Origin: Paraferrimonas sp. SM1919
GTDB lineage: Bacteria; Pseudomonadota; Gammaproteobacteria; Enterobacterales; Shewanellaceae
Length of the DNA: 64,000 nucleotides
Assembly (NCBI RefSeq): GCF_010993985.1
Contig: NZ_WINH01000001.1
Span: 124,001-188,000, forward strand
Reading direction: 5' to 3'
The notes below the pieces were generated by a model that saw only the letters and a list, made by a program, of their open reading frames with translations, was not told the DNA's origin and ran no database searches. This document shows, piece after piece, positions 8,601-17,702 of this stretch (positions are counted from its first letter, which is position 1; each line of letters opens with the position of its first letter). Made by a program: the position numbers and the translations under genes.

Positions 8601-10754
8601 GAGATTCGGTTCTTCCACAAAAACGATTTAGCCAACTCACCGGGTATGTGGGCCGATGCTAACCGAGGCCATCGACTAAGAACTTGGGCCGCTACTACTG
8701 CATTTTTACAAGATTACAACCGCCCTATTACTTACAACCCAATTTGGTACCCTGATTACGAAGGCAACCAACCTGGCTTAGGTTGGGCTTCAAACAATAC
8801 CACCATTTTACCAGGCTGGTACCCTCAGGGTAGCTTCTATGACCTTAAAACATGGATTGACACTAATGGCATTAGAACCCACAAGTACGGTCAATCTGGC
8901 TTAAATCCAGACGGCACCATGAGCCATCATGTGGGCTCTCGTCAAGACTTAGCCATGTTTGCCTATGGCTATGAGTGGTTAGTTGATGAAACCATCCATG
9001 TTGCCAGTTATCTCAATGGCAGTCATTATCAAGTAACGCCTGCTAGCTTTGACTTTTCAGCAGAGGTTTTAGTCAAAACCATGCCTTGGCTCATTTTTGA
9101 TAATGCGATTGATTTTCAAGCTGTGGGACGCAGTCACAATTCTGATGATTTGAATATCTTTGGCACTAAAAAGTTAGTGAATGACAGTAATTACCTGATC
9201 GAACACTCACCAACAGGCGTGGATAGCAATAAGCAACAAGCACTGCAACAGCTCACCAATCGTTATCAAAACAATGACTTTGAAAAGCTTGGCAGTAAAG
9301 CATTTTGGGTCAATGACTATTTAGTACACCGCAAGCAAAGTTATGACCAAAGCTCTTTATCCAATAAAGAGTGGTTTGCATCAGTCAAAATGGAATCTAG
9401 GAGGACCCGAGGCGCAGAGGGCTTTAGTCCAGAATCACAATATGGCTTTATGAATGGTCGAGGCGTACTGCAAGTGAAAACCAGTGGCAATGATTATGAT
9501 GCCATTCGTTATGACTGGGATTGGCACCTACTTCCAGGCATCACTGAAGCTTGGCGCAAAGATTCGCTGCCACTTCAGTCTGCCGAAAAACTTTTCAGTA
9601 ACGAACCATTCGCTTCAGTCCTGAGTAATGATTGCGATGAAGAATCTAATATCAAATGCTACTCGATGGCATCATTTAAATATGCCAGCGAAAATAGCTA
9701 CACCACTGTTTCGGCGAATAAATCGTACTTTATGTTTGATGACTTCGTGGTCGCATTAGGTAACAACATTAAACGAGTTAGAGATGACTTAAGTGATAAT
9801 GGCAGCAATAGCCCCATTGTGACTGTGATTGACCAAGTGCATTGGCAGGATAGCCTAACCTATAACCCTGGTCAGGGTGCGAGCGTTGGTAATAATGGAG
9901 TTAAAAACAAAACAGTCAGTACAACCCTTTCAAGTAGCCCAAGTTCAGACACCAGCTTAACCGCAGCCGAACAAGTAATGTGGTTCCATCAAGGTAATAA
10001 AGGCTATGTGGTGCTTCCTCAGCATGGGCAAAAAGTAAGAACCTATCTACGCTCTGGTGACAATGTGCCTGATACCGATAGCAGTATTCAAGCCGGTGAA
10101 AATAACAGCCGCCTAAATCCATTATTGATTGCGATCCAGCACAATACCGATCCTAATGGTTCTGGCGACTACAGCCACTATGCCTATGTTACTTTGCCTT
10201 TTGTTTCATCTGAGCAAATGCCTGCAAAAGCGGCGATGCTGTTTAATGACTTAGACATCAAGCAAGACTTATCGGGTAAATATGAAGCGGTTGCGTTCAC
10301 CCACCCTGACACTCAAACCAAAGTGGTGCAAATGGTCTTCAGGGAAGCCGCGAGTATCAGTTTTAAAAATGGGTTAACGGTGTCTGCAGATAAACCAGCG
10401 TTAGTGCAAATGATTGATGATGGCAGCAATAGCTGGAATATTACGGTGAGCGATCCTCTGGCGCATTTTGACGAAAATGCAACATCCAGCAGTAAAGCTG
10501 AACACCTTACTTTGACCACTGACAACGAAATTACCGTGACAATCAATCAAAGTTTGCAAGCTGGCTTATATCATTACCTTACTCAAGGTTTTGATGTAAA
10601 AGCCATCGATTCCCAACAAGTTGAGGTGTTCAGTAGTAACAATACCAGTGAGCTGGTATTCAAACTGCCTGATAGTAATAATGCCGATGATTACCAAGGC
10701 AAACACAACTTATTTGTTGGTATGCCCGCGAGTGTAACTGTATCTAAGCAATAA
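5613..10754 (+). CDS. Secreted multidomain polysaccharide lyase-like protein (PL8 superfamily) with CBM6-like modules
   Basis: A 1713-residue exported protein. After a signal peptide (about residues 1-24) come CBM6-like modules at ~25-170 and ~185-328. Then follow thrombospondin-type-3-like calcium repeats (DTDGDGVGD, DSDNDGYPD) to ~407, a third CBM6-like module at ~413-571, and more repeats to ~668. The remaining ~1000 residues resemble chondroitin/hyaluronan/xanthan lyases: helical toroid sequence, then PDGTMSHH, and late beta domains with KSYFMFDDFVVALGNNI. H1106 in this segment is a candidate catalytic His. The Tyr usually expected about seven residues later is Leu, with Tyr at 1118, so catalysis by the classical pair needs checking. 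It probably cleaves an acidic marine polysaccharide. No sulfatase or glycosidase genes adjoin it, and no C-terminal sorting domain is seen. Confidence 0.75.
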   Translation: MGTYKYNKTFAALVSLISCYGYAGNYQVEFEDYDNGGQTVGYFDSTTGNSGSKYRSDDVDIRGDGADGYSIGWTAVGEYLNYTINIETAGKYQLDALVGGSKIESMAFDVYLTDGSHLGTIEYTPNIADVRQFQTETLSDIWLPSGNVTLQFRLNSGSLSLNRFSLTLVEAAQAQDIAFGPGSSHVNYAQIPGKFLAADYSDYYDTTAGNAGGAYRNDDVDIKMHYGEPHIGWPAAGEHLIFDVTAKHAGAFDAIFTVGSNATSDLQFTLLDESDQTLAVMVFNTNGAGAYQFDPYLMSGITLKQGRQKLKLRFDTGNFRLTDIEFIIAKDTDGDGVGDSVDAFVNDIAASKDSDNDGYPDAWNSGYSEQDSTTGLSLDAFPNDPTEWQDTDADGVGDNADIYPLLPDLWQAPVISVPGIIQAEHFRVGANGNAYYDSTLTNLSGQHRLDTDVDIHSDNYLDNDGRPSFGLGYLADGEWLEYEIDVATSGVYGLTAEVGGNQLTNEVKLSLFANGKTTSFGYIPLIADKRQYQKVPVTQDINLEAGKQIIRLTIDDANSGSINSLELSPRIDSDADGVSDALDDFPNDPNEWQDSDGDGIGDNSDAFPNHLGASVDSDGDGYPDAWNSACDHQCQLDSNLRLDELPNDSNNYRDSDGDGIGDNDDNHDDRLLNSSFNQDRLLFERFEINTKIANQEKVIGRIQLVDNRFAPATAVEANLHFTLSRDLSDLFEIKNIRDHHGRLFGELSLKAGHASDWDALHIVEIQLHDGSDVIAQVETYVEALDTTAWQQFNGQIKQYVLDSYRMNSGREYDYSFVSNQINVLSQNSYQVDYKYHSTASGWQADSSLAMGFYEYNDESSLASYGQYIVGRSVLADELQQSALHIAGLATAYATLPELNSGSERSQLKTTLLNTLDVWLDKFPSSDFGDFQGVEFNDRTHAWNFTDPISGALILLADDIYQDRNRGDALATRVYQKAADFLTQVSFDMPIQQVDIDEIRFFHKNDLANSPGMWADANRGHRLRTWAATTAFLQDYNRPITYNPIWYPDYEGNQPGLGWASNNTTILPGWYPQGSFYDLKTWIDTNGIRTHKYGQSGLNPDGTMSHHVGSRQDLAMFAYGYEWLVDETIHVASYLNGSHYQVTPASFDFSAEVLVKTMPWLIFDNAIDFQAVGRSHNSDDLNIFGTKKLVNDSNYLIEHSPTGVDSNKQQALQQLTNRYQNNDFEKLGSKAFWVNDYLVHRKQSYDQSSLSNKEWFASVKMESRRTRGAEGFSPESQYGFMNGRGVLQVKTSGNDYDAIRYDWDWHLLPGITEAWRKDSLPLQSAEKLFSNEPFASVLSNDCDEESNIKCYSMASFKYASENSYTTVSANKSYFMFDDFVVALGNNIKRVRDDLSDNGSNSPIVTVIDQVHWQDSLTYNPGQGASVGNNGVKNKTVSTTLSSSPSSDTSLTAAEQVMWFHQGNKGYVVLPQHGQKVRTYLRSGDNVPDTDSSIQAGENNSRLNPLLIAIQHNTDPNGSGDYSHYAYVTLPFVSSEQMPAKAAMLFNDLDIKQDLSGKYEAVAFTHPDTQTKVVQMVFREAASISFKNGLTVSADKPALVQMIDDGSNSWNITVSDPLAHFDENATSSSKAEHLTLTTDNEITVTINQSLQAGLYHYLTQGFDVKAIDSQQVEVFSSNNTSELVFKLPDSNNADDYQGKHNLFVGMPASVTVSKQ

Positions 10755-10777
10755 ATTAACATTAGCAAGCAAGATAC

Positions 10778-10813
10778 AAAAAACGCCAACCATATTCATG
10801 GTTGGCGTTTTTT
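10778..10813. terminator. Bidirectional intrinsic terminator
   Basis: CGCCAACCAT (10784-10793), loop ATTC, ATGGTTGGCG (10798-10807), flanked by A-run on the left and T-run on the right. It serves both the lyase-like gene and the convergent M13 peptidase gene. Confidence 0.9.
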
Positions 10814-10827
10814 ATTACTTTTGATGA

Positions 10828-12888
10828 TTACCAGATGCGTACGCGCTCTTCAGGTGGAAGGTAAAGGGCATCCCCCTCTTTCACGCCAAAGGCTTCATAC
10901 CATGCATCATGGTTGCGTGGTGCTTGAGCACGCACTTTGCCAGGGGCATGGGTACCGGCGCGAAGTTGGTTAAGCATAGACTCTTCGGTGCGCTTTTCTT
11001 TCCAAACTTGTGCCCAAGCTAGGAAGAAACGCTGATCGCCCGTTAGACCATCAATCACTGGCGCTTCTTTACCATTTAAACTTAACTTATAGGCGTGGTA
11101 TGCCATCGCTAGGCCACCCACATCACCAATGTTTTCACCCAGAGAGTTGCGGCCGTTTACAAAGTTATCTTTGATTGGCTCATACTTGCTGTATTGAGCG
11201 GCAAGCATGTCAGCTTTAGCTTCAAATGCAGCACGGTCTTCGTCCGTCCACCAGTTACGCTGAATGCCGTTAGCGTCAGATTTTGAACCTTGGTCATCAA
11301 AACCGTGGCCCATTTCATGACCAATCACCGCACCAATCGCGCCGTAGTTCACCGCGTCATCGGCAGCTGGGTCAAAAAATGGCGCTTGTAGAATCGCTGC
11401 TGGGAATACAATTTCGTTAAACGATGGGTTGTAGTAAGCGTTTACCTGTTGAGGTGGCATAAACCAACGCTTACGGTCGGTTACTTCTAATTCATCAGCA
11501 ACATCACGGGCATGGAAGAACTGAGTTAGACTTTGCATATTGCCAACAAGATCATTGTTGGACAGAGTCAAACCTTCTAGGCTTACCCACTCATCAGGGT
11601 AACCAATTTTAGGTGCAAAAGCCGCCAGTTTCGCACGAGCCTCGACTTTAGTGGCTTCACCCATCCAATCTAAACCGTCAATACGTTGCCCCATGGCAGT
11701 ACGTAGGTTTTCAACAAGCTCGCTCATTTGCGCTTTTGATGACTCTGGGAAGTGCTTATCTACATACACTTTACCTAGAGCAAAACCTAAGGACTCAGTA
11801 CCGCCAATGGCGCTGATGGCGCGTTTCCAGCGTGGCTTTTGCTCTTGCTGGCCAGATAATACTTTGCCAAAGAAATCAAAATTGGCTTGGCCAATTTCAG
11901 TTGATAGGTAAGGGGCAGCATTTTTCACTGCGTGGTAAGTGGCGTAATCTTTCCAAGTGTCCAAGCTTTCAGTATTGATAAGCTTGATCATCGCTTTGAT
12001 AGGTTCAGGCTGAGATACGTTTAGGGCTGGCACCTTAAAGCCAGTTTTAGCAAAATAACCGTCCCAATCAAAGCCCGCATATTGTGCTTTTAACTCGTCA
12101 CGGCTTACTTGGTTTAAGGTTAAGTCGCGGTTACGGCGCTTCTCACGTGGCCAGTGGCCCTCTGCAATTTTCGTCTCAAGCGCAAGGATCGCTTCTGCTT
12201 TTGCCGCAGAATCTTTAGCACCTGTAAAGTCTAACATTTGCGCGATGTGAGTTAAGTAAGCGGCGCGAATTTTATCGAAACGCTCACCTTGTTCTAGGTA
12301 GTATGAGCGGTCAGGTAAACCTAGGCCGCCCGCACCTACTGATATTTCATAGGCATTCGGGTCTAAACGGTTGAAAGATAGGTAGTTCCAAATTGGAGCA
12401 GAAATACCGTTAAGCCAGTTTTCACCCCAAATTGCGACCAAGTCTTCCACTTTTGATACGGCAGTAATGGCATCAAGGTTAGCTTGAATTGGCTTGATAC
12501 CCAGTTTGTCTAGGGTTTCGGTATCCATGAAGGCATCGTAATAATCACGAATAAGCTTTTCTTCAGCGTTCAGTTCAGATTTAGCCGCAATCTCTTCAAT
12601 AATAGCTTTAACACGCTCTTCACTCTTTTCTGCTAATGCAGTAAAGGCACCATAGCGGGTTTTATCTGCTGGCATTTCGTAACTATCATACCAAGTACCA
12701 CTGGCATACATGAAGAAGTCATCACCTGCTTTAATCGCTTCATTACGAGCCGACAAATCAATACCAAAGCTGCCTAATTCAGCTTTAGCTGCGACTTGGG
12801 TTGTGGCTACCTCTGACTGTTGCTCAGAGGGAGTGCAACCCGCCAATAAAGCTGCAGATAATGCAACAGCAATAATTGAAGGTTTCAT
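10828..12888 (-). CDS. M13 family metallopeptidase, lipoprotein (neprilysin/PepO-like)
   Basis: A 686-residue zinc endopeptidase that cleaves oligopeptides. The lipobox LLAGC after a short hydrophobic segment marks a lipoprotein anchored in the envelope. The zinc site is HEMGH in VIGHEMGHGFDDQG, the third ligand is expected in GENIGDVGGLAMAY, and the substrate-binding NAYYNPSFNEIVFPAAIL segment of the family is intact. Length and order match the family, so it should be active. A single gene; it diverges from the M17 aminopeptidase gene across about 260 bases, and the two could process imported peptides in turn (inference). Confidence 0.93.
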   Translation of the reverse strand: MKPSIIAVALSAALLAGCTPSEQQSEVATTQVAAKAELGSFGIDLSARNEAIKAGDDFFMYASGTWYDSYEMPADKTRYGAFTALAEKSEERVKAIIEEIAAKSELNAEEKLIRDYYDAFMDTETLDKLGIKPIQANLDAITAVSKVEDLVAIWGENWLNGISAPIWNYLSFNRLDPNAYEISVGAGGLGLPDRSYYLEQGERFDKIRAAYLTHIAQMLDFTGAKDSAAKAEAILALETKIAEGHWPREKRRNRDLTLNQVSRDELKAQYAGFDWDGYFAKTGFKVPALNVSQPEPIKAMIKLINTESLDTWKDYATYHAVKNAAPYLSTEIGQANFDFFGKVLSGQQEQKPRWKRAISAIGGTESLGFALGKVYVDKHFPESSKAQMSELVENLRTAMGQRIDGLDWMGEATKVEARAKLAAFAPKIGYPDEWVSLEGLTLSNNDLVGNMQSLTQFFHARDVADELEVTDRKRWFMPPQQVNAYYNPSFNEIVFPAAILQAPFFDPAADDAVNYGAIGAVIGHEMGHGFDDQGSKSDANGIQRNWWTDEDRAAFEAKADMLAAQYSKYEPIKDNFVNGRNSLGENIGDVGGLAMAYHAYKLSLNGKEAPVIDGLTGDQRFFLAWAQVWKEKRTEESMLNQLRAGTHAPGKVRAQAPRNHDAWYEAFGVKEGDALYLPPEERVRIW

Positions 12889-13146
12889 TTTCTTTCCTTG
12901 ATTTTTATATTAAAAAATAATTTGTATACAATTACAGATACTTGACAAGATTGCCAGCATTAGAAGTTAGGGTCAACATATGGCAACATCTTGCAACAAA
13001 GTCTTGATTTTTTTGTCATTATCATTTTCGGTATGCTTAATCAGAATTTATTATGCCATTGCTATAAACAATATGCTTAGGTATACCTTATCTCGCCGCT
13101 TTCTTTTATGATAAAAGGAAAGTCAACATCAGACACGAGAACAGTT

Positions 13147-14496
13147 ATGCCACATCACATTGCTTACGCCAATAATGGTCACAAAATTCGTTTTATTGCT
13201 CAACCGCAATACTCGACCTGGTTACAACAACAGCCTGTCAGCACACAGACTTGGCTGACAAATAGTTTTAATGGTAAGGGCTTTGCCTTAATTCCTCATC
13301 AAGACAGCTTACAAGTTATTGTTGTGGTAAAAGATCTAAGCGAGCTTTGGTTAGCGGGTGATTTATCGAAAAACTTACCTGAAGGTCAGTACCTTTTAGA
13401 TGCCGACAATGATGATATCGCTTTTAATATTGGCTTGAGCTGGGCACTGGGCGCATACCAATTCAGTGATTATAAAAAAGCCGCCCCCAGAGCAACACTG
13501 AACATTAATGATCAAGAGCTGGTTGAACAAATTCAGCAGCAAGTCAGCGCCGTAAACCTAGTGCGTGACATGGTAAACACCCCCGCTTCTGACATGATGC
13601 CAGAAGACATTTCTGACATCATGCAAAAACTCGCTACTGATTTTTCTGGGCAATTCACTGAAATTGTTGGCGATGAACTGCTAGAGCAGAACTACCCGAC
13701 GATTCACGCAGTTGGCCGCGCCAGCGTGCATGCTCCTCGGCTATTACGTTTAGACTGGGGTAACGCCGATGCCCCTAAACTGACCTTAGTGGGTAAAGGT
13801 GTATGCTTTGACTCTGGAGGCCTAGACATTAAACCAGCCGCCGGCATGCGTAACATGAAAAAAGACATGGGTGGTGCTGCTCATGTGATTGGCCTAGCCC
13901 AGCTGATTATGGCTGCCAAGCTGCCCGTTAACTTAACTGTGCTGGTGCCTGCGGTGGAAAACGCCATATCCAACAATGCCTTCAGACCTGGCGATGTGAT
14001 CACTACTCGCTCAGGGCAAACGGTAGAGATTGATAATACTGATGCTGAAGGTCGCTTAATTCTATGTGATGCTTTAACCACTGCTAGCAGCGAAGATCCT
14101 GAACTGATTATTGATTTTGCGACCTTAACGGGAGCGATGCGCATCGCCCTAGGCACTGAGCTTCCAGGTTATTTCGCCAACGACACTAAAGTTGCAAATG
14201 CGTTGTTTGACGCCGGTGAACAAGTGCAAGATCAAGTATGGCGCATGCCTCTTTATAAGCATTACCGTTCATTATTCTCTAGCACGATTGCTGATATGAG
14301 CAACTGTGGTTCGACACCTTTTGGTGGCGCCATTACTGCCGCCCTATACCTTGAAAACTTTGTAGAAAAAGACATCCCATGGGTACACTTTGACGTTATG
14401 GCATTTAACACTCGTCATTTACCAGGCCGACCAGTAGGTGGTGAAGCATTTGCTATTCGAGCCTGTTTTGAGTACTTACAACAACGCTTTAGCTAA
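13147..14496 (+). CDS. Leucyl aminopeptidase family (M17) protein
   Basis: A cytosolic two-metal aminopeptidase that removes N-terminal residues from peptides. The C-terminal catalytic domain has VGKGVCFDSGGLDIKP, with the metal-binding Lys and Asp, then the KKDMGG motif and the signature NTDAEGRL. The length of about 449 residues is shorter than E. coli PepA (503) and closer to PepB-like members, with a reduced N-terminal domain. An open frame reaches back to ATG 13108, but ATG 13147 has the only plausible ribosome site (GAGAAC) and is chosen. A separate transcription unit ended by a stem-loop at 14514-14549. Substrate preference cannot be read. Confidence 0.88.
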   Translation: MPHHIAYANNGHKIRFIAQPQYSTWLQQQPVSTQTWLTNSFNGKGFALIPHQDSLQVIVVVKDLSELWLAGDLSKNLPEGQYLLDADNDDIAFNIGLSWALGAYQFSDYKKAAPRATLNINDQELVEQIQQQVSAVNLVRDMVNTPASDMMPEDISDIMQKLATDFSGQFTEIVGDELLEQNYPTIHAVGRASVHAPRLLRLDWGNADAPKLTLVGKGVCFDSGGLDIKPAAGMRNMKKDMGGAAHVIGLAQLIMAAKLPVNLTVLVPAVENAISNNAFRPGDVITTRSGQTVEIDNTDAEGRLILCDALTTASSEDPELIIDFATLTGAMRIALGTELPGYFANDTKVANALFDAGEQVQDQVWRMPLYKHYRSLFSSTIADMSNCGSTPFGGAITAALYLENFVEKDIPWVHFDVMAFNTRHLPGRPVGGEAFAIRACFEYLQQRFS

Positions 14497-14513
14497 TATT
14501 TCGCGCCCTCCAA

Positions 14514-14549
14514 GGTTGTTGATTTGCAAGCCATTGCAAATCAACAACC
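14514..14549 (+). terminator. Perfect 16-bp stem-loop after the aminopeptidase gene
   Basis: GGTTGTTGATTTGCAA (14514-14529), loop GCCA, exact reverse complement (14534-14549). It lies 18 bases past the stop codon and lacks a T-run. It resembles in form, not in sequence, the stem-loop at 631-671. Confidence 0.65.
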
Positions 14550-14687
14550 CCTTAACACCCATACCCCAAAAACAAACACACCGTTAACACATGTGCACAT
14601 TTTGAACGCGCCTTGGCCACAACTTCATCAAAAAAACACCTCTAATTTACAAATTTGAAATGATAAATTCGTGAAAATACAATCCTA

Positions 14688-14703
14688 TGTAAGCGCTTTC
14701 ACA
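14688..14703 (+). promoter_or_regulatory. LacI-type operator palindrome upstream of TonB receptor
   Basis: TGTAAGC (14688-14694) directly abuts GCTTTCA (14695-14701). The half sites match as inverted repeats with one mismatch around a central CG, the form bound by LacI/GalR-family sugar repressors. It sits 50 bases before the receptor start, where a repressor would block transcription. No LacI-family gene lies in the window, so the regulator would act from elsewhere. Confidence 0.6.
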
Positions 14704-14752
14704 ATAATTTAATAAATGCGCATCGTTGTTACAGTTCAAGGAGTAAATGAAC

Positions 14753-17635
14753 ATGAGACAGGGTTCTATGAGAAAGACAAAACTGGCGGCCAGCCTATCT
14801 GCACTTCTTGCAGTTTCCACACTTGCCCAAGCCCAAGAGCAGCAAGTTGAAGTTATTGAAGTTAAAGGCATGCGTGGCAGTATGCAAAAATCACTGGCGA
14901 CCAAGCGTGGTTCAGAAGGTGTGGTTGATTCCATTTCTGCAGAGGATATTGGTAAGTTCCCAGATACTAACCTAGCCGAATCTCTTCAACGTATCACTGG
15001 TGTTTCTATTGACCGTGTTAACGGTGAAGGCTCAAAAATTACCGTGCGCGGCTTTGGTCCAGAATTTAACTTAGTTCTGCTAAATAATCGCGTGATGCCA
15101 ACGGCGCAGGTGAGCGGCGAATCAACCCGTTCATTCAACTTTGCTAACCTATCTTCTGACACTGTCAGTGCTGTTGATGTGGTTAAAACCGGTCAAGCCA
15201 ATTTAGCTTCAGGCGGCATTGGTTCTACGGTTAACATTCAGACTGCTCGCCCACTAGATGGTGAAGAAACCGTTGCCACCATTGGTGTAAAAGGCCTGCA
15301 TGACACAGGTGTTGAGGACAACGATAAACTGACCCATGAAATTTCTGGTTTATTCAGTAAGCACCTGCTTGATGGCAAATTAGGTTTAGGTGTTTCTGCA
15401 TCGCACATGAAGCGTAATTCTACTATTAAAGCGGCGACCATTGATGGCTGGCGTCAAAATATCCATGAAGAATTAAACCCTAATGCAGTGGTAATCAACA
15501 ATAACCAAAACCCATACGGTAATACCTTCTATGCCCGTAACATTGGTTACTCTATCACTAACATTGAGCGTAACCGTACCAACGCCCAAGCGGTAGCCCA
15601 ATATCAAGCTTCTGACGACTTAGAGTTTACCGTAGATTACACCTACTCAAAGCTAACTGATAATGCCTTAGCGGATACCTTCGGCCTTTGGTTCTCAGGC
15701 CCTGGTAATGCCACTTACGCCCATATCAATGAAAATGGTACTTTTGATATGGTCACCGAAGTGGGTGGTGACTATTCCGCTACCATGCACCAAAACGGCA
15801 GCGAAAGCGAAAACCATTCTTTAGGCTTTAATACTAAATATTTCGCCACTGATAACCTAAGCTTTGTTTTTGATGCCCACAGCTCTAAGGCCACAGCCAA
15901 TGGCTCCCTTGGTCAAAATGCTGACAACAAATTCTTTATCGCGGGTGCATTGAATGTACTCGATAAAAGCTATGATGCCAGCAGCACTGACATTCCATTA
16001 TTGTCAGCAACCTTTGATGACAGCAACACCCCTGGTGCGGTGAATATTCACCCAGAAGATTACGCCACCTTATTTGCCGGTGTGCGCGCAGGTCGCAACC
16101 AAACTGAAGTGAATCAAGTACAACTTGATGGTCAGTGGGAAAACGATGCCATGAATGCCCTGACCTCTATTCAGTTCGGTGTCGGTTATTTAGATATGAA
16201 CACCCACGCCCAAGGCAGCTACACAGGTCCAATTAGTGCTGGCTGGTACGGCAACAAAGGTGCCGTTGCAGATAAGCTTACATTAGTTGAGTTAGACAGC
16301 GACTTTTTAGGCAGCTTTAGTGGCGGCGGCAGTGATATGATCATTCCTTACTACCATACTTATGATCAAGCATCGATGATGGCTTGGGCTGAGAGCGAGT
16401 ATGGCGTAAACTATCAATCTGCACCGTTTAGCGACGACCACAAAATTCAAGAACAAACCGCTTCTGCTTATGTTCAAGCCAATTTTGAGACCGAAATTGC
16501 AGATATGCCGTTAACCATTACTACGGGTTTACGTTATGAGCAAACAGATGTCACCGCTAATTCACTGCAACAAGAAGCACTAAGCATCGTTTGGTTAAAC
16601 CCGACTGAATGGCAGACTGTTTATGCCGATGAGCAAACTTACTCAAATGAAACCAACTCATACAGTGAGTTTTTACCTAACCTAGATGCGAAATTAGACA
16701 TTAGCGATAACCTAGTGGGTCGTTTCTCATACTCCAAGACCATGACACGTCCAAGTCTCGGTGCAATGCGTGCAACCACTTCACTGACGGCGCTGCCTAA
16801 AGTCGGTTCACGTTCAGGCTTTGCGGGTAATACCCAACTAAAACCATACACCGCCAATAATATCGACCTGTCGCTCGAGTACTACTATGGTGATGCCAGC
16901 TATGTTTCTGTGGGTTGGTTTAACAAGGACGTAGAAAACTTCCTAGTGAACACCATTGATACGTTAACTTTTGATCACATCCAAGACCCATACAAGAGTG
17001 ATGCCGCTAACCAAGCCCGTGATGAAATCATTGCAGCAGGCGGTACCCCAAGTGATGAAGCCGTATTCAACTGGTTAATTGACAACGGTTATGGCAACGC
17101 CAACGGTCAGATTGAGCATACCCTTGGTGCAGATGATGCCGAATGGTTAATCAGTCGTCCAAATAACGTTGAAAAGCTGAATATTAATGGCTTTGAGATG
17201 GCGCTGCAGCACTGGTTTGGCGACTCTGGTTTTGGCTCTGCCGTGAACTACACTGCGGTATTTGGTGATACTCAATATGATGTTGAGAGCACAACTGAGC
17301 AGTTTGCTTTACCGGGTCTAAGTGATACCGCAAACGCCGCCCTATTCTACGATAAAGATGGCTTCCAGACTCGTATCGCCTACAACTGGCGTGATAAATT
17401 CCTATCAAGCATGGGCCAAGCTGAGGCCGGTGGTCCAGCACCACAGTTTACCGAAGCCTATGGTCAGCTGGACTTTAGTATGAGCTACCAAATTAACGAG
17501 CAAATCAGCGTACAAGCTGAGGGTATTAACATTCTGAACGCAAGCAGCCGTATTCACGGCCGCTATGAGGAGCAAATGTTACGCGCCCAAGAGAACGAAG
17601 CTCGCTACGCTATTGGCGCACGATTCGTTTGGTAA
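14753..17635 (+). CDS. TonB-dependent receptor (TonB-Xanth-Caul type)
   Basis: A complete outer-membrane receptor of about 960 residues. Signal peptide to LAQAQ, then a short TonB-box-like VEVIEVKGMRGS, a plug domain (SAEDIGKFPDTNLAESLQRITGVS, then a TVRGFGPEF motif), and a long barrel ending in ARFVW. The plug wording is typical of receptors for carbohydrates or their breakdown products in Xanthomonas, Caulobacter and Alteromonadales. ATG 14753 is 9 bases after AAGGAG; an in-frame ATG at 14747 would be too close. A LacI-type palindrome upstream suggests induction by a sugar. It is a single gene and paralogous to the partial receptor at 2-616. Confidence 0.93.
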   Translation: MRQGSMRKTKLAASLSALLAVSTLAQAQEQQVEVIEVKGMRGSMQKSLATKRGSEGVVDSISAEDIGKFPDTNLAESLQRITGVSIDRVNGEGSKITVRGFGPEFNLVLLNNRVMPTAQVSGESTRSFNFANLSSDTVSAVDVVKTGQANLASGGIGSTVNIQTARPLDGEETVATIGVKGLHDTGVEDNDKLTHEISGLFSKHLLDGKLGLGVSASHMKRNSTIKAATIDGWRQNIHEELNPNAVVINNNQNPYGNTFYARNIGYSITNIERNRTNAQAVAQYQASDDLEFTVDYTYSKLTDNALADTFGLWFSGPGNATYAHINENGTFDMVTEVGGDYSATMHQNGSESENHSLGFNTKYFATDNLSFVFDAHSSKATANGSLGQNADNKFFIAGALNVLDKSYDASSTDIPLLSATFDDSNTPGAVNIHPEDYATLFAGVRAGRNQTEVNQVQLDGQWENDAMNALTSIQFGVGYLDMNTHAQGSYTGPISAGWYGNKGAVADKLTLVELDSDFLGSFSGGGSDMIIPYYHTYDQASMMAWAESEYGVNYQSAPFSDDHKIQEQTASAYVQANFETEIADMPLTITTGLRYEQTDVTANSLQQEALSIVWLNPTEWQTVYADEQTYSNETNSYSEFLPNLDAKLDISDNLVGRFSYSKTMTRPSLGAMRATTSLTALPKVGSRSGFAGNTQLKPYTANNIDLSLEYYYGDASYVSVGWFNKDVENFLVNTIDTLTFDHIQDPYKSDAANQARDEIIAAGGTPSDEAVFNWLIDNGYGNANGQIEHTLGADDAEWLISRPNNVEKLNINGFEMALQHWFGDSGFGSAVNYTAVFGDTQYDVESTTEQFALPGLSDTANAALFYDKDGFQTRIAYNWRDKFLSSMGQAEAGGPAPQFTEAYGQLDFSMSYQINEQISVQAEGINILNASSRIHGRYEEQMLRAQENEARYAIGARFVW

Positions 17636-17655
17636 TGACTGACGTGTAATAAAAT

Positions 17656-17682
17656 AAAGGCTAACCCTAGGTTAGCCTTTTT
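17656..17682 (+). terminator. Intrinsic terminator
   Basis: AAAGGCTAACC (17656-17666), loop CTA, GGTTAGCCTTT, then T-run. It ends the receptor transcript and, with the A-run on the left, may also serve the convergent tpm gene. Confidence 0.85.
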
Positions 17683-17702
17683 GTTATCCCGAATTCAGGT
17701 GA

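Noticed and set aside
9916..10122. Minus-strand open frame within the lyase-like gene
   Set aside because: It is a shadow of the long rightward gene with no ribosome site or family resemblance; the same applies to the other short antisense frames within recognised genes.
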